Below, one piece after another: positions 25,941-34,554 of a stretch of 64,000 nt of DNA. The position numbers were made by a program, and so were the translations under genes. This DNA comes from Lentibacillus populi (GTDB lineage Bacteria > Bacillota > Bacilli > Bacillales > Amphibacillaceae): positions 1 to 64,000 of the forward strand of contig BMJD01000019.1 of NCBI GenBank assembly GCA_014642895.1, given 5' to 3'. Under the pieces are notes generated by a model. That model worked only from the letters and a program-made list of their open reading frames with translations. It ran no database searches and had not been told where the DNA came from. Position 1 is the first letter of the stretch. Every line of letters starts with the position of its first letter.

Positions 25941-27039
25941 AATGATGCGCAGTTTTCGTTCAAAGATGGTGTTGTTATTTGGTTTTAGTATGTTTCTCTC
26001 TGGCACTATAACTTATATAATCTTTAAAATACTTCAATATTATTACCATACTTGGGTTGATTACGGCGATCCATTGACGCATTTCCGTTCATTTATGTAC
26101 AAAATTGGCGATATTAATTTCTTTTTACTTATATTTATTCCACTTTCAATATTGTTTTTCTTTCTCTTTACGAAGCGCTATTCCACTTATTTCAAAGAGA
26201 TTTCAAGGGGAATTCACTACCTTGCCCGTGGCGACTTTCAACATCAGGTTACAATCCAATCAAATGATGAGTTTAACGACATTACGAACGACATTAATCT
26301 TGCTAGTAAAAAGTTAAAAGAAGCCATAGAAAGAGGTGATTTTTCGGAAAGCAGTAAGGATCAGCTAGTAGTAAACTTAGCACATGATTTACGAACTCCA
26401 CTTACCTCTGTTTTAGGCTATTTGGATTTGATCCTTAAGGATGAAAGCTTGTCTAAAGAACAAGTCAGACACTTTTTAACGATTGCCTTTACCAAATCCC
26501 AACGTTTGGAAAGGCTGGTTGATGAATTATTCGAGATAACTAGAATGAACTATGGAATGCTGCCAGTTGAAAATAAGAGAATAAATTTAACTGATCTACT
26601 TAACCAATTAAAGGAGGAATTGTATCCTTTATTCGAAAAAAGTCATTTGATTGCTCGGATGAATAGTACGACCCATTTACCCATTCTGGGCGATGGAGAT
26701 TTGATAGCACGTGTGTTTGAAAATCTTATTACTAATGCTATTCGTTATGGATATGACGGCCAGTATGTCGATATTAACGGTTTTATTGATACAGATGAAG
26801 TGGTAGTTCAAGTTGTGAATTATGGAGATAGCATTCCTCCGGATGAACTTCCGCATCTCTTTGATATGTTCTATACCGGGGACAAAGCACGAACTAACCA
26901 AGAAGATAGCACAGGTCTTGGCTTGTTCATTGCGAAGAATATTGTGGAGCAGCATAATGGATCGATTACTGCCAAAAGTAGCGTCATACAGACAATTTTT
27001 GAAGTCCGTTTACCAAAGGAAAGTGAACGAAATAATTAA
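25933..27039 (+). CDS. vanS: Sensor histidine kinase (VanS-like)
   Basis: 368 residues. Two membrane helices (about 14-35 and 58-78) flank a short extracytoplasmic loop; a HAMP-like linker follows with RGIHYLARGDFQHQV; DHp domain LVVNLAHDLRTPLTSVLGYL with phospho-acceptor His151; ATPase domain with N-box NLITNAIRYGYDG (about 262) and G-box STGLGLFIAKNIVEQHNG. Organisation matches VanS kinases. Its start overlaps the response regulator stop. Ligand unknown; absence of vanHAX means it need not respond to vancomycin. Confidence 0.8.
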   Translation: MVKMMRSFRSKMVLLFGFSMFLSGTITYIIFKILQYYYHTWVDYGDPLTHFRSFMYKIGDINFFLLIFIPLSILFFFLFTKRYSTYFKEISRGIHYLARGDFQHQVTIQSNDEFNDITNDINLASKKLKEAIERGDFSESSKDQLVVNLAHDLRTPLTSVLGYLDLILKDESLSKEQVRHFLTIAFTKSQRLERLVDELFEITRMNYGMLPVENKRINLTDLLNQLKEELYPLFEKSHLIARMNSTTHLPILGDGDLIARVFENLITNAIRYGYDGQYVDINGFIDTDEVVVQVVNYGDSIPPDELPHLFDMFYTGDKARTNQEDSTGLGLFIAKNIVEQHNGSITAKSSVIQTIFEVRLPKESERNN

Positions 27040-27156
27040 GATAGAAACTTCAAGCAAGTACATGATTTAAGAAAAATTTAAGATTTACCCCACTATTTTT
27101 TTAAATAGTTTTAGTTATTCTTTTGAGTAAAGAAGAATAAGGAGGAAACGTAAAAA

Positions 27157-28047
27157 ATGAAGAAATGGGGATGTTTATTTTTATTACTATTGTGCTTGTG
27201 TCTAACCTATATATATATTGGACCGTTTTTTGAACCAAAAGCAGATTTGCCAAATGTAGAAGTACAAGAATATGATCAACATGAAAATGATAAAGCAGGG
27301 GATGGAAGGACTTCTGAAAGTGTCCAAATAGATCTTACAAAAGATCAAATCTATCAAGGAAATCTGCTCTTGGTCAACAGTGAGTATCCGGTTGACCGCG
27401 AAAGTATTAAATCAGATGTTGTCAATCTATTTAAGCACAATGAATTGGTAAAAGGATACGGATTGTTAGATAACGACACTTATTTGTCAGAGGATATAGC
27501 ACGTAAATTTTCAGATATGATTGCTGCTGCGGAAAAAGAAGGAGTTTCTAATTTCTTCATTACTAGTGGATTTCGAGACTTTGATGAACAACGTGTACTT
27601 TATCAAGAAAAGGGCTCTGCCTATGCCTTGCCACCCGGCTATAGCGAACACAATTTGGGTTTATCGCTTGATGTAGGAACTACTCAAATGAAGATGGCTG
27701 AAGCACCTGAAGGAGAGTGGATAGAAAAAAACGCTTGGAAATACGGGTTCATTTTACGCTATCCAGAGGATAAAGCTGACGTCACAGGTATCAACTATGA
27801 ACCCTGGCACATTCGCTATGTTGGTTTACCGCATAGTGCGATTATGAAGGAAAATAATTTTGTTTTAGAAGAGTATTTAGATTATCTCAAGGAAAAAAAG
27901 AAGGTTTCTGCTAAGGTTGATGGTCAAAAATATACTGTTTCTTATTACGCTTTTTCTGAAAACACGACCATTAATATAGCGGAAAATCACGAGTATGAGA
28001 TTTCAGGTAACAATATGGATGGAGTAATTGTGACCGTTTATGAATGA
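27157..28047 (+). CDS. vanY: D-Ala-D-Ala carboxypeptidase VanY-like
   Basis: 296 residues, membrane-anchored by one N-terminal helix (residues 4-22). Zinc peptidase M15B domain with SEHNLGLSLD (Ser163 to Asp172; zinc ligands His165 and Asp172) and EPWH (Glu215 catalytic, His218 ligand). It trims the terminal D-Ala of peptidoglycan pentapeptides. The extra C-terminal 60 residues (after VLEEYLDYLKEKKK) form a small beta-rich tail, as in VanY of vanB clusters. GAATAAGGAGGAAACG precedes ATG. Third gene of the vanRSY-like cassette. Confidence 0.85.
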   Translation: MKKWGCLFLLLLCLCLTYIYIGPFFEPKADLPNVEVQEYDQHENDKAGDGRTSESVQIDLTKDQIYQGNLLLVNSEYPVDRESIKSDVVNLFKHNELVKGYGLLDNDTYLSEDIARKFSDMIAAAEKEGVSNFFITSGFRDFDEQRVLYQEKGSAYALPPGYSEHNLGLSLDVGTTQMKMAEAPEGEWIEKNAWKYGFILRYPEDKADVTGINYEPWHIRYVGLPHSAIMKENNFVLEEYLDYLKEKKKVSAKVDGQKYTVSYYAFSENTTINIAENHEYEISGNNMDGVIVTVYE

Positions 28048-28248
28048 TAAGTGAAAAAAGAAATAGCTAATCGAATAAATGTAAGAGTAAGGTTAAAAGT
28101 AAAAGCTTATCCTACAATCGTATGCTTACCTAATATAGAAAGAGGCTTGTTGTAGGCCTGGTCTTTAAACGCTTTTAAGAAACAAAATTATGTTGGGTTG
28201 TACAAGTTATTGTGAGGAATTGCACTTAATTGGTGAATTCGTTCATAT

Positions 28249-28362
28249 TCAGTTCCAAAATAATAGAATCGCATCTTCTACTGCACGCTGGGATGCTTGT
28301 ATCACATCTTGTCCTTGCAAGTCAAGACCTGTTCCGGTTTGAATGAATAAGAGTTGCTGCAT
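28249..28362 (-). pseudogene. Truncated second copy of the Lin0512-family gene
   Basis: Reads MQQLLFIQTGTGLDLQGQDV then IQASQRAVEDAI before diverging into LLFWN and a stop; the complete paralogue at 24655-25014 begins MQQLLFIQTGTGLDVHGQDV. The upstream segment (AAGGAGCGATACC and a region with ATTATACAAAC) also matches that copy. Only the 5' third and promoter survive. It marks the right border of the segment containing the VanRSY-like genes. The rest of 28048-28598 holds no gene I can support. Confidence 0.75.
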
Positions 28363-28598
28363 GGTATCGCTCCTTGTTAGAGATTTATGTAATAATGTTT
28401 CCCTTAGCTAATATTATACAAACTTGCTTAGCAAAATGCAGTATCAATGGTAAGCGACAACTGCCTCCTGCCCCAAGGAATGCCTGCGAAGAAAAATGAG
28501 TTAGGTGTATCTTCAGTTTAATTAACAGCCAATTTGTACGGGAATTTTGCTATGATAGGGTTAACAGTTTTTTTACGTATCGAGGTGTTTTCATTGGC

Positions 28599-29354
28599 AT
28601 GAAGTTAAATCGTGATACACAGTATGTTAAAAACGTAACATTGAAAAAAGAAATGATACCTTCGTATGACACGTTTCCGTTCCATTTGCCTGTCATTAAC
28701 ATGTTTCAGGAATTGGTTCTTCATCCGAATGTGACGTATATTATTGGGGAAAATGGAATGGGAAAGTCAACGTTGCTTGAGGGCATTGCCGTGGCACTTG
28801 GATTTAATCCGGAAGGCGGCACACGCAATTTCAATTTTTCCAGCTATGACTCCCACTCCAGCCTTGATCAATACTTAAGGATAGCAAAAGGTGTCCAGCG
28901 ACCAAAGGATGGCTTCTTTTTCCGTGCCGAATCATTTTATAATGTGGCGACGAATATTGAAGAAATGGATGCACAACCTGCCCCGGCTCCAAGGATTGTT
29001 GATTCCTTTGGTGGAAAATCACTTCATGAACAATCACACGGCGAATCCTTTTTCGCTGCTTTTGTCCACCGATTCCGGGGTGGAGGGTTATATATTTTAG
29101 ACGAACCGGAAGCGGCACTATCACCACTCCGGCAGATGTCTTTACTTGCCCGGATCCATGAGCTGGTCAACGAGGGATCACAGTTCATCATATCAACCCA
29201 CTCGCCGATTATCATGGCGTACAGTCAGGCAAAAATTATAGAACTAACAGAAGATGGTATGACAGAAAAAGCCCTGGAGGACACGAATCACTATTCAATT
29301 ATGAAGCAGTTTTTCGAAGATCGGGAGCGCTTGCTGCATCATTTGTTCCAGTAG
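28599..29354 (+). CDS. AAA-family ATPase (ABC-type fold)
   Basis: 251 residues. Walker A GENGMGKSTLLEG (about residue 51), a signature-like ESFFAAFVHRF region, Walker B GLYILDEPEAALSP (about 165) and the H-switch ISTHSPIIMAYS (about 199). This AAA_21-type architecture is that of stand-alone ABC ATPases of unknown role, sometimes linked to DNA or RNA handling. GAGGTGTTTTC precedes ATG. Lies 24 bases before rlmH and may be co-transcribed with it. Confidence 0.8.
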   Translation: MKLNRDTQYVKNVTLKKEMIPSYDTFPFHLPVINMFQELVLHPNVTYIIGENGMGKSTLLEGIAVALGFNPEGGTRNFNFSSYDSHSSLDQYLRIAKGVQRPKDGFFFRAESFYNVATNIEEMDAQPAPAPRIVDSFGGKSLHEQSHGESFFAAFVHRFRGGGLYILDEPEAALSPLRQMSLLARIHELVNEGSQFIISTHSPIIMAYSQAKIIELTEDGMTEKALEDTNHYSIMKQFFEDRERLLHHLFQ

Positions 29355-29378
29355 TCTTAGGAAAAGGAATGGTTGAAC

Positions 29379-29858
29379 ATGAAAATATCCATCGTAGCAG
29401 TGGGAAAGCTAAAGGAAAAATATTTAAAGCAGGGAATCCAGGAGTATTTAAAACGGCTCTCTGCATATGCAAAAGTAGATATTATCGAAGTTGCCGATGA
29501 AAAGGCGCCAGAAAACATGAGTGAGGCAGAAATGGCGGAAGTGAAGCGGAAGGAAGGAGAGCGGATCCTTGGTGCGCTTTCACCTGATACATATGTGATC
29601 ACACTTGAAATCAATGGAAAAATGCTGACTTCCGAGCAGCTGGCAGCCAAAGTGGATGAGCTTGCAACATACGGGAAAAGCAAAATTGCCTTTATAATTG
29701 GCGGTTCACTTGGGATTAGTGAAACGGTGCAGAAGCGGAGTGATTTGGCGCTGTCGTTTTCTAAGATGACCTTTCCACATCAGCTTATGCGGGTGGTGCT
29801 GTTGGAGCAGGTTTATCGGGCGTTTCGGATTGTTAGGGGGGAACCGTACCACAAGTGA
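29379..29858 (+). CDS. rlmH: 23S rRNA pseudouridine-1915 N3-methyltransferase RlmH
   Basis: 159 residues, the family's standard length. SPOUT methyltransferase that methylates pseudouridine 1915 in helix 69 of 23S rRNA using SAM. The trefoil-knot motifs are [32 protein letters not shown] and the closing [29 protein letters not shown] sets the start at ATG 29379. The last six codons, G-E-P-Y-H-K, are the attachment site used by SCC elements in staphylococci, and here an island begins exactly at the stop codon. The gene itself is intact. Confidence 0.95.
   Translation: MKISIVAVGKLKEKYLKQGIQEYLKRLSAYAKVDIIEVADEKAPENMSEAEMAEVKRKEGERILGALSPDTYVITLEINGKMLTSEQLAAKVDELATYGKSKIAFIIGGSLGISETVQKRSDLALSFSKMTFPHQLMRVVLLEQVYRAFRIVRGEPYHK
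29841..29858 (+). repeat. Left attachment repeat (3' end of rlmH)
   Basis: GAACCGTACCACAAGTGA, the last codons of rlmH. Matches GAGCCGTATCATAAGTCA at 39116-39133 in 14 of 18 positions; three of the four differences are synonymous in the RlmH reading (Glu, Tyr, His) and the fourth changes TGA to TCA. Corresponds to the SCC attachment site of staphylococcal orfX/rlmH. Confidence 0.8.
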
Positions 29859-29938
29859 TGGTAAAACAAAAAATAACAATGAACATTAACGAAAAACAAA
29901 TAAATAAACTATTGAATTAGAAAAATTAAATTTAAAAA

Positions 29939-29972
29939 AATGGCAACTATATACTAAGTTGTCATTTTTTAT
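29939..29972 (+). terminator. Terminator inside the left end of the island
   Basis: ATGGCAACT (29940-29948) and AGTTGTCAT (29956-29964) pair with one G-T, followed by TTTTTATTT. It can end rlmH transcription after insertion. From here to 30207 nothing else is visible except AT-rich DNA and the promoter region of the RM genes. Confidence 0.7.
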
Positions 29973-30207
29973 TTGATTGCTTTACTTTTGATAATAAATT
30001 TAGATTTACTTAATTGAAACACCGTTAGAGAATATCCAAACAAGGTATTTAATCACAAATATACGAAAAAAGCAAATTAATAATTGATTATACCTCAAAT
30101 TTAAAATATGATATAGGTGGAATACTTTTATATGATGTTGAAGAATTAATTTTGATTGTGATATTATTAAGGGTTGCCGAAAATACATAAGTTTTAGAGG
30201 TGTAATC

Positions 30208-32259
30208 ATGAGTGAAGAATTAATACAAACTGAACCTGTAAAAATAGGAAGATATTTATATTATAAGTTGGGTAATACGACATTAAATCAGCTTAAAAAG
30301 TCGAATATTATTAGTAAGCAGAAGAAAAATTTGATGAATAAGAAACCTGACGGCTTAATCGTGCTTCCAGGTGGTAATGTAAAGGCAGTTATTGAATATA
30401 AAACTGCTGAGGAATTAAGTACTCCTAAACAGATTCAAAAAGCTATAGATCAGGAAATAGACGTCGCAAAATTGCTATGTAAAATATTGATTGTTACTGA
30501 TGGAAATAAGAGTTTCTGGATAAATGCTTTGAACGGTAAAGAAATATTCAAAAATGGCGATCCTATCTCAATTGTATTTAACAGTAAAAACCTTATATCA
30601 GGTAATATTACTTCTGAGGAAAAGGTGGACTTGGAGAACTTAATAGATCAAGCAGAATATTCTTTAAATGAAACCAACAACAACATTATGGAACCAGAAG
30701 TTCTAGACCCAACGCCTCTAGCAAAAGAAGTATGGCAGAAAATATGGATCAATACTGGCAAAGAACCGGAAAAGTGTTTATATAACGTGGTAGAAATATT
30801 TGTGTTCAAGTTTTTAAGTGACATACGTGTTTTAAAATCTAACAACAATTTTCAGAGCGTATATCAATTAAAAGAAGAATTCTCTAATGAAGAAGCATTA
30901 AAGCACTATGCTGATAGGTGTAGAAAAGATATACAAGAAATGTTTCCCAAGGGGGAAGATGGTACCACAGTTATTAATGGTACCATCTTTGTGAATGAGA
31001 GCGGGGAACCTAATCTTTCACAAGCTACTTTATTTGGGCAAGTATTAGAAAGTTTCCAGAAATATGATGAAGAAAATGGTTCTTTCAAATATGTAAGAAA
31101 AGAATTTAAAACTAGACTATATGAAACATTTTTGAGACAAAGTGCTGGCGTAAAAAAACTAGGGCAATATTTCACACCAAGGAATGTTGTCCAAGCAATG
31201 GTTAAGATGTCAAATGCCAGTAATCTTAGAAGTGGAGCTAGAGTATGTGATCCTTTTTGTGGTGTAGGAGGGTTCCTTCTAGAATCAATTTTACTAAATA
31301 AAAATATATCTAGAGAGTTTGAACCAAAAAACCAAAAGGTTCAACCTGAAATTTCTCTAGTTGGATATGATAAAGGTACAGATGAAAAAGATGATGAGCG
31401 CACAATTATTTTAGCAAAAGCAAATATGCTAATTTATTTTTCTGACTTACTTTCTAGTTACCATTCAGAAGAGTTATTAAAGCAGTTTAGCACTAATGCT
31501 TTTAACAAAGTATTCAACTTAATAAGGTCTAATCTAGGTACTTTTGAATTAACTGATGAAGAACCATATGACCTAATAATCACCAATCCGCCATACGTTA
31601 CCAGTGGTTCTAGTGCTCTGAAAGAAGCTATACAAGGCAGTGAACTAGCTGATTATTATTCAGTTTCAGGCAGAGGAACTGAATCTATTGCTATAGAGTG
31701 GATAATTAAAAACCTGAAACCTGGCGGACAGGCACTGGTAATTGTACCTGATGGTCTACTTAATCAGAAATCAATGTTAAAATATATAAAAAATCAATGC
31801 ATTGTTCAAGGTATAGTATCATTACCAGTTCGAACCTTTTATGCTACACCTAAGAAGACTTATATTTTAATATTAGAGAAAAAACACGATAACCATATGC
31901 AAAATGAACCAGTTTTTCTATATTTAGCTAGCGAAATTGGCGAGACTCGAGATACAAAGAGGTTTCCAATAGAAGAAAATGACCTTGAAGAGGCAGTCAA
32001 ATTATTTAATCTTTTTAAAGCAAATGTAGAGCTTCCGAATTCTTTAAGATTGAAGATAAAAGACTTCGATGATTTTAACAATTATAATCATTGGATGATA
32101 GATAGGATGTGGAGTGAAGAAGAAAAGCAAGTGTTAGGTATATCAGAGGAAAAGGAAGAATTATCAGAGGAAGAGTTCTTTTCCTTAGCAGAAGAAATTA
32201 GAGAGTTTTTAACAGAATATGTAGTAGGGGGAGATAGTGGTAATGATCAAGAAAACTAA
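30208..32259 (+). CDS. Restriction-modification fusion protein, BcgI-A-like (nuclease plus N6-adenine methylase)
   Basis: 683 residues. N-terminal PD-(D/E)xK-type nuclease: Pro47-Asp48, a strand, then Glu63-Tyr64-Lys65. Central N6-adenine methylase of the HsdM type: GQYFTPR (319), motif I DPFCGVGG (348-355), motif IV NPPY (460-463). No helicase part. With an adjoining two-domain specificity protein and no hsdR, this is the plan of Type IIB enzymes such as BcgI (A subunit about 640 residues, B about 340), which cut on both sides of their site. Protects the island or host from foreign DNA. TTTAGAGGTG precedes ATG. Confidence 0.75.
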   Translation: MSEELIQTEPVKIGRYLYYKLGNTTLNQLKKSNIISKQKKNLMNKKPDGLIVLPGGNVKAVIEYKTAEELSTPKQIQKAIDQEIDVAKLLCKILIVTDGNKSFWINALNGKEIFKNGDPISIVFNSKNLISGNITSEEKVDLENLIDQAEYSLNETNNNIMEPEVLDPTPLAKEVWQKIWINTGKEPEKCLYNVVEIFVFKFLSDIRVLKSNNNFQSVYQLKEEFSNEEALKHYADRCRKDIQEMFPKGEDGTTVINGTIFVNESGEPNLSQATLFGQVLESFQKYDEENGSFKYVRKEFKTRLYETFLRQSAGVKKLGQYFTPRNVVQAMVKMSNASNLRSGARVCDPFCGVGGFLLESILLNKNISREFEPKNQKVQPEISLVGYDKGTDEKDDERTIILAKANMLIYFSDLLSSYHSEELLKQFSTNAFNKVFNLIRSNLGTFELTDEEPYDLIITNPPYVTSGSSALKEAIQGSELADYYSVSGRGTESIAIEWIIKNLKPGGQALVIVPDGLLNQKSMLKYIKNQCIVQGIVSLPVRTFYATPKKTYILILEKKHDNHMQNEPVFLYLASEIGETRDTKRFPIEENDLEEAVKLFNLFKANVELPNSLRLKIKDFDDFNNYNHWMIDRMWSEEEKQVLGISEEKEELSEEEFFSLAEEIREFLTEYVVGGDSGNDQEN

Positions 32260-33325
32260 ATTAGTTCCATTATCTGAAATCTTCCACTTCCCTGCTATTA
32301 GAGGCGTGACCCAAGAATTTATAAGAAATCACGAAGGGAACATACCTGTTTATGGCGGAAGAAAAACTGAAACTCCAATTGGGTTTATAGGTGATGATAT
32401 ACCAGAGGTAACGTACTTTAATAATTGTTTAGGGTGGAACAGAGAAGGTTCAGTAGGTTATGTTTTTTGGCATAAGCATAAATTTACTACAAATGACCAT
32501 CACAGACCCATGGTTTTAAAAGAGGGTTACCAAAACTCAATTCATCTTGGTTATATGCAAATAATTGTTCAAAAGAAATTACTAAGCTTGGGTTTTGAAT
32601 GGAGTAAAACTGCTAGCAAGGAAAAAGTCAAAGAGATTGAAGTGGAAATACCAATTAACGATAAGGATAATTTTGATTTTGAAGTTCAAAACGATATATT
32701 TCTAAAATATAGAAAAATACATGGGATACAAAACCAGTTGAGTCAATACTATGAGACTTTAAAAGATGCCTATATTATTATTAATGATGAAAGCCCAAAG
32801 GCATCGGTTGCGTTATCAGATGAAAAGCTATTTTCTTTAGCTATAGGAAAACGTGTATTAAAGAGAGAAATAATAGATGAGGGTGTGCCTGTTTATAGTG
32901 CAAATGTATTTGAACCATTTGGCTTTGTGAAAAAAAGTAGCAATGTAGACTTTTCAACACCTTCTCTTATCTGGGGAATTGATGGAATATTCGATTGGAA
33001 TTACTTGCCTCAGGATTATCCTTTTTATCCCACTGACCATTGTGGGGTATTGAAAATTTTGGAACCAACTATACTACCTGAATATCTTCTGTATGCACTA
33101 CGAGCTACCAAAGAAATTTATGGATTTGACAGGACTTACAGAGCTTCCTTAAAGAACATTAAAGAAAATGTTACGGTGGACATACCTATCACTTCTAATG
33201 GCGAGTTCGATACTGTTAAACAACAAGAGGTTATTCAAAAATATAAAAAAAATGAAATGATCCGTACTACCTTATGTTCTCAGCTAGAGAAAATGTCCAG
33301 TGTAACAGTAGAGTTTGAAAATTAA
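32243..33325 (+). CDS. Type I/IIB specificity subunit (BcgI-B-like)
   Basis: About 360 residues with two target-recognition repeats: LVPLSEIFHFPAIRG to about 150, then a coiled segment (IHGIQNQLSQYYETLKDAYI), then a second half beginning EKLFSLAIGKRVLK. The repeated pattern P-Y-G-G / V-YSAN and the DHHRPM and TDHCGVLK blocks are typical of HsdS target domains. It gives sequence specificity to the preceding nuclease-methylase. ATG 32243 is preferred (GGGGGAG nine bases upstream); it overlaps the end of the A gene by 17 bp. Confidence 0.75.
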   Translation: MIKKTKLVPLSEIFHFPAIRGVTQEFIRNHEGNIPVYGGRKTETPIGFIGDDIPEVTYFNNCLGWNREGSVGYVFWHKHKFTTNDHHRPMVLKEGYQNSIHLGYMQIIVQKKLLSLGFEWSKTASKEKVKEIEVEIPINDKDNFDFEVQNDIFLKYRKIHGIQNQLSQYYETLKDAYIIINDESPKASVALSDEKLFSLAIGKRVLKREIIDEGVPVYSANVFEPFGFVKKSSNVDFSTPSLIWGIDGIFDWNYLPQDYPFYPTDHCGVLKILEPTILPEYLLYALRATKEIYGFDRTYRASLKNIKENVTVDIPITSNGEFDTVKQQEVIQKYKKNEMIRTTLCSQLEKMSSVTVEFEN

Positions 33326-33399
33326 CATATATTATAGGAATGAAGCGTTTAGTGAAGATGTGTTAACAAAAACCAAATATGGTGTTAGTATATTTTTAT

Positions 33400-33442
33400 A
33401 CAGATAAAACAAGTATATATAATTTTTTCTTGTTTTATCTGT
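33400..33442 (+). terminator. Perfect 14-bp hairpin after the RM genes
   Basis: ACAGATAAAACAAG (33400-33413) pairs perfectly with CTTGTTTTATCTGT (33429-33442) around a T-rich loop, then TCTCC. Probably a terminator for the RM operon, although the T-tract after the stem is weak. Confidence 0.55.
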
Positions 33443-33536
33443 TCTCCTTTGGAACAGATTTACACTATCTGCATTTCTAGTTTGGTTGCCTTGGTAAAGC
33501 ACCAGACAATACTTAAAAACCTTTTAGAAAACTTAT

Positions 33537-33583
33537 AAGCCTTATCTCGCTTTATTAACTTTTAGCGAGGTAGGGCTTTTTTA
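33537..33583 (+). terminator. Terminator upstream of the small-gene cluster
   Basis: AAGCCTTATCTCGCT (33537-33551) pairs with AGCGAGGTAGGGCTT (33564-33578) with two mismatches, followed by TTTTTA. It lies only 30 bp before the coiled-coil gene, so it could act as an attenuator for the downstream cluster. Confidence 0.65.
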
Positions 33584-33612
33584 TTTCAATAATACTCTAG
33601 GAGGTTCTATAA

Positions 33613-34053
33613 ATGGCAAAAAAGAAAAATACACTAGGAAAAATTCAAGCAGCAGAACTACAAGTTGAAGCGATTCGAGAAAAAATTGATGCGAATACGA
33701 AGCAATATAAGGAACTGTGGAAAAAGCATGTAGAGGCTTTAGAACACGGTGATGTTATAGAAGCTAAACAGTTGGAACACCGTTACTATCACCTTCAAGG
33801 TACAGTAGCAAACCAATTAGATCGCGAACGAGTAGAGGCACTTAATAAGCTAGAAGATTTGCAAGGCTATAAAGCACGATTAGAACAAAAGCTACCACGT
33901 GAAAAACGCAGTCTAGAACGTAAAAAAGAAGAATTGGAATCTGTAAAGGCGGAAGCAGAAAGTATGATACAACACCAAGAACAGTTAATTGTTAATGCAG
34001 AGCAAGTAGTAGCAGACACAGAACAGCAATTAAATGAACTAGGTGAAGAATAA
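33613..34053 (+). CDS. Coiled-coil protein
   Basis: 146 residues, almost entirely charged heptad-like helix (LGKIQAAELQVEAIREKIDA, RVEALNKLEDLQGYKARLEQ, LERKKEELESVKAEAESMIQ). No recognised domain. TCTAGGAGGTTCT is a strong ribosome site. It opens a run of small genes with 1-bp stop/start overlaps (34053, 34250), as in phage and phage-satellite operons. It could be a structural or DNA-packaging accessory; function not known. Confidence 0.6.
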   Translation: MAKKKNTLGKIQAAELQVEAIREKIDANTKQYKELWKKHVEALEHGDVIEAKQLEHRYYHLQGTVANQLDRERVEALNKLEDLQGYKARLEQKLPREKRSLERKKEELESVKAEAESMIQHQEQLIVNAEQVVADTEQQLNELGEE

Positions 34054-34250
34054 TGGCTATGAGTGAAAAGGCTAAAGAAGCTAGACGTAAGTATATGCGT
34101 GAGTATTTAAGAAAGTGGCGCCAGAAACCAGAAAACAAAGTTAAAATGCGTGAATATCAAAAACGCTACCGAGAAAGTATAAATGGCTTAGAAAAACAAA
34201 AGCAAGCACAAGAAAGGTTTTATCAACGTAAAGCTGAGGAGGAACAGTAA
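34053..34250 (+). CDS. Small basic Arg/Lys-rich protein
   Basis: 65 residues, MAMSEKAKEARRKYMREYLR then KWRQKPENKVKMREYQKRYR. Lys/Arg/Tyr-rich single helix as found in many small phage proteins likely to bind nucleic acid. ATG overlaps the preceding stop by one base (TAATG), implying coupled translation. Not otherwise recognised. Confidence 0.55.
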   Translation: MAMSEKAKEARRKYMREYLRKWRQKPENKVKMREYQKRYRESINGLEKQKQAQERFYQRKAEEEQ

Positions 34251-34462
34251 TGCCTAAAACAGTTGAACAACTAGAAAAAGAGTTAGAGCAATCAAATGAA
34301 GATTTTGAACAAGTAGCAGATATAGCAGAAAGACGCTTGTTATCAGAACTAGCATTTAGAGCATTTCTAAGCAAAAAAGGACTAATAGAGGAATATAAGC
34401 AATACGAAAAGCACTTTAAAGAGAACTTTCAAGCATTTTTAGATGGAAAAATAGAAATATGA
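34250..34462 (+). CDS. Small acidic helical protein
   Basis: 70 residues (MPKTVEQLEKELEQSNEDFE and FRAFLSKKGLIEEYKQYEKH). Acidic N-terminal coiled coil, no known domain. ATG overlaps the previous TAA by one base; GAGGAGGAACAG lies just upstream. Third gene of the coupled cluster. Confidence 0.55.
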   Translation: MPKTVEQLEKELEQSNEDFEQVADIAERRLLSELAFRAFLSKKGLIEEYKQYEKHFKENFQAFLDGKIEI

Positions 34463-34554
34463 TATTTATTGCATATAGGAAGTGTTGGAGCGATAACTGC
34501 TCCCCCTTTATTTGAAAAACGATACTCTATGCGCATGAGGAAGGGGGATAATAA

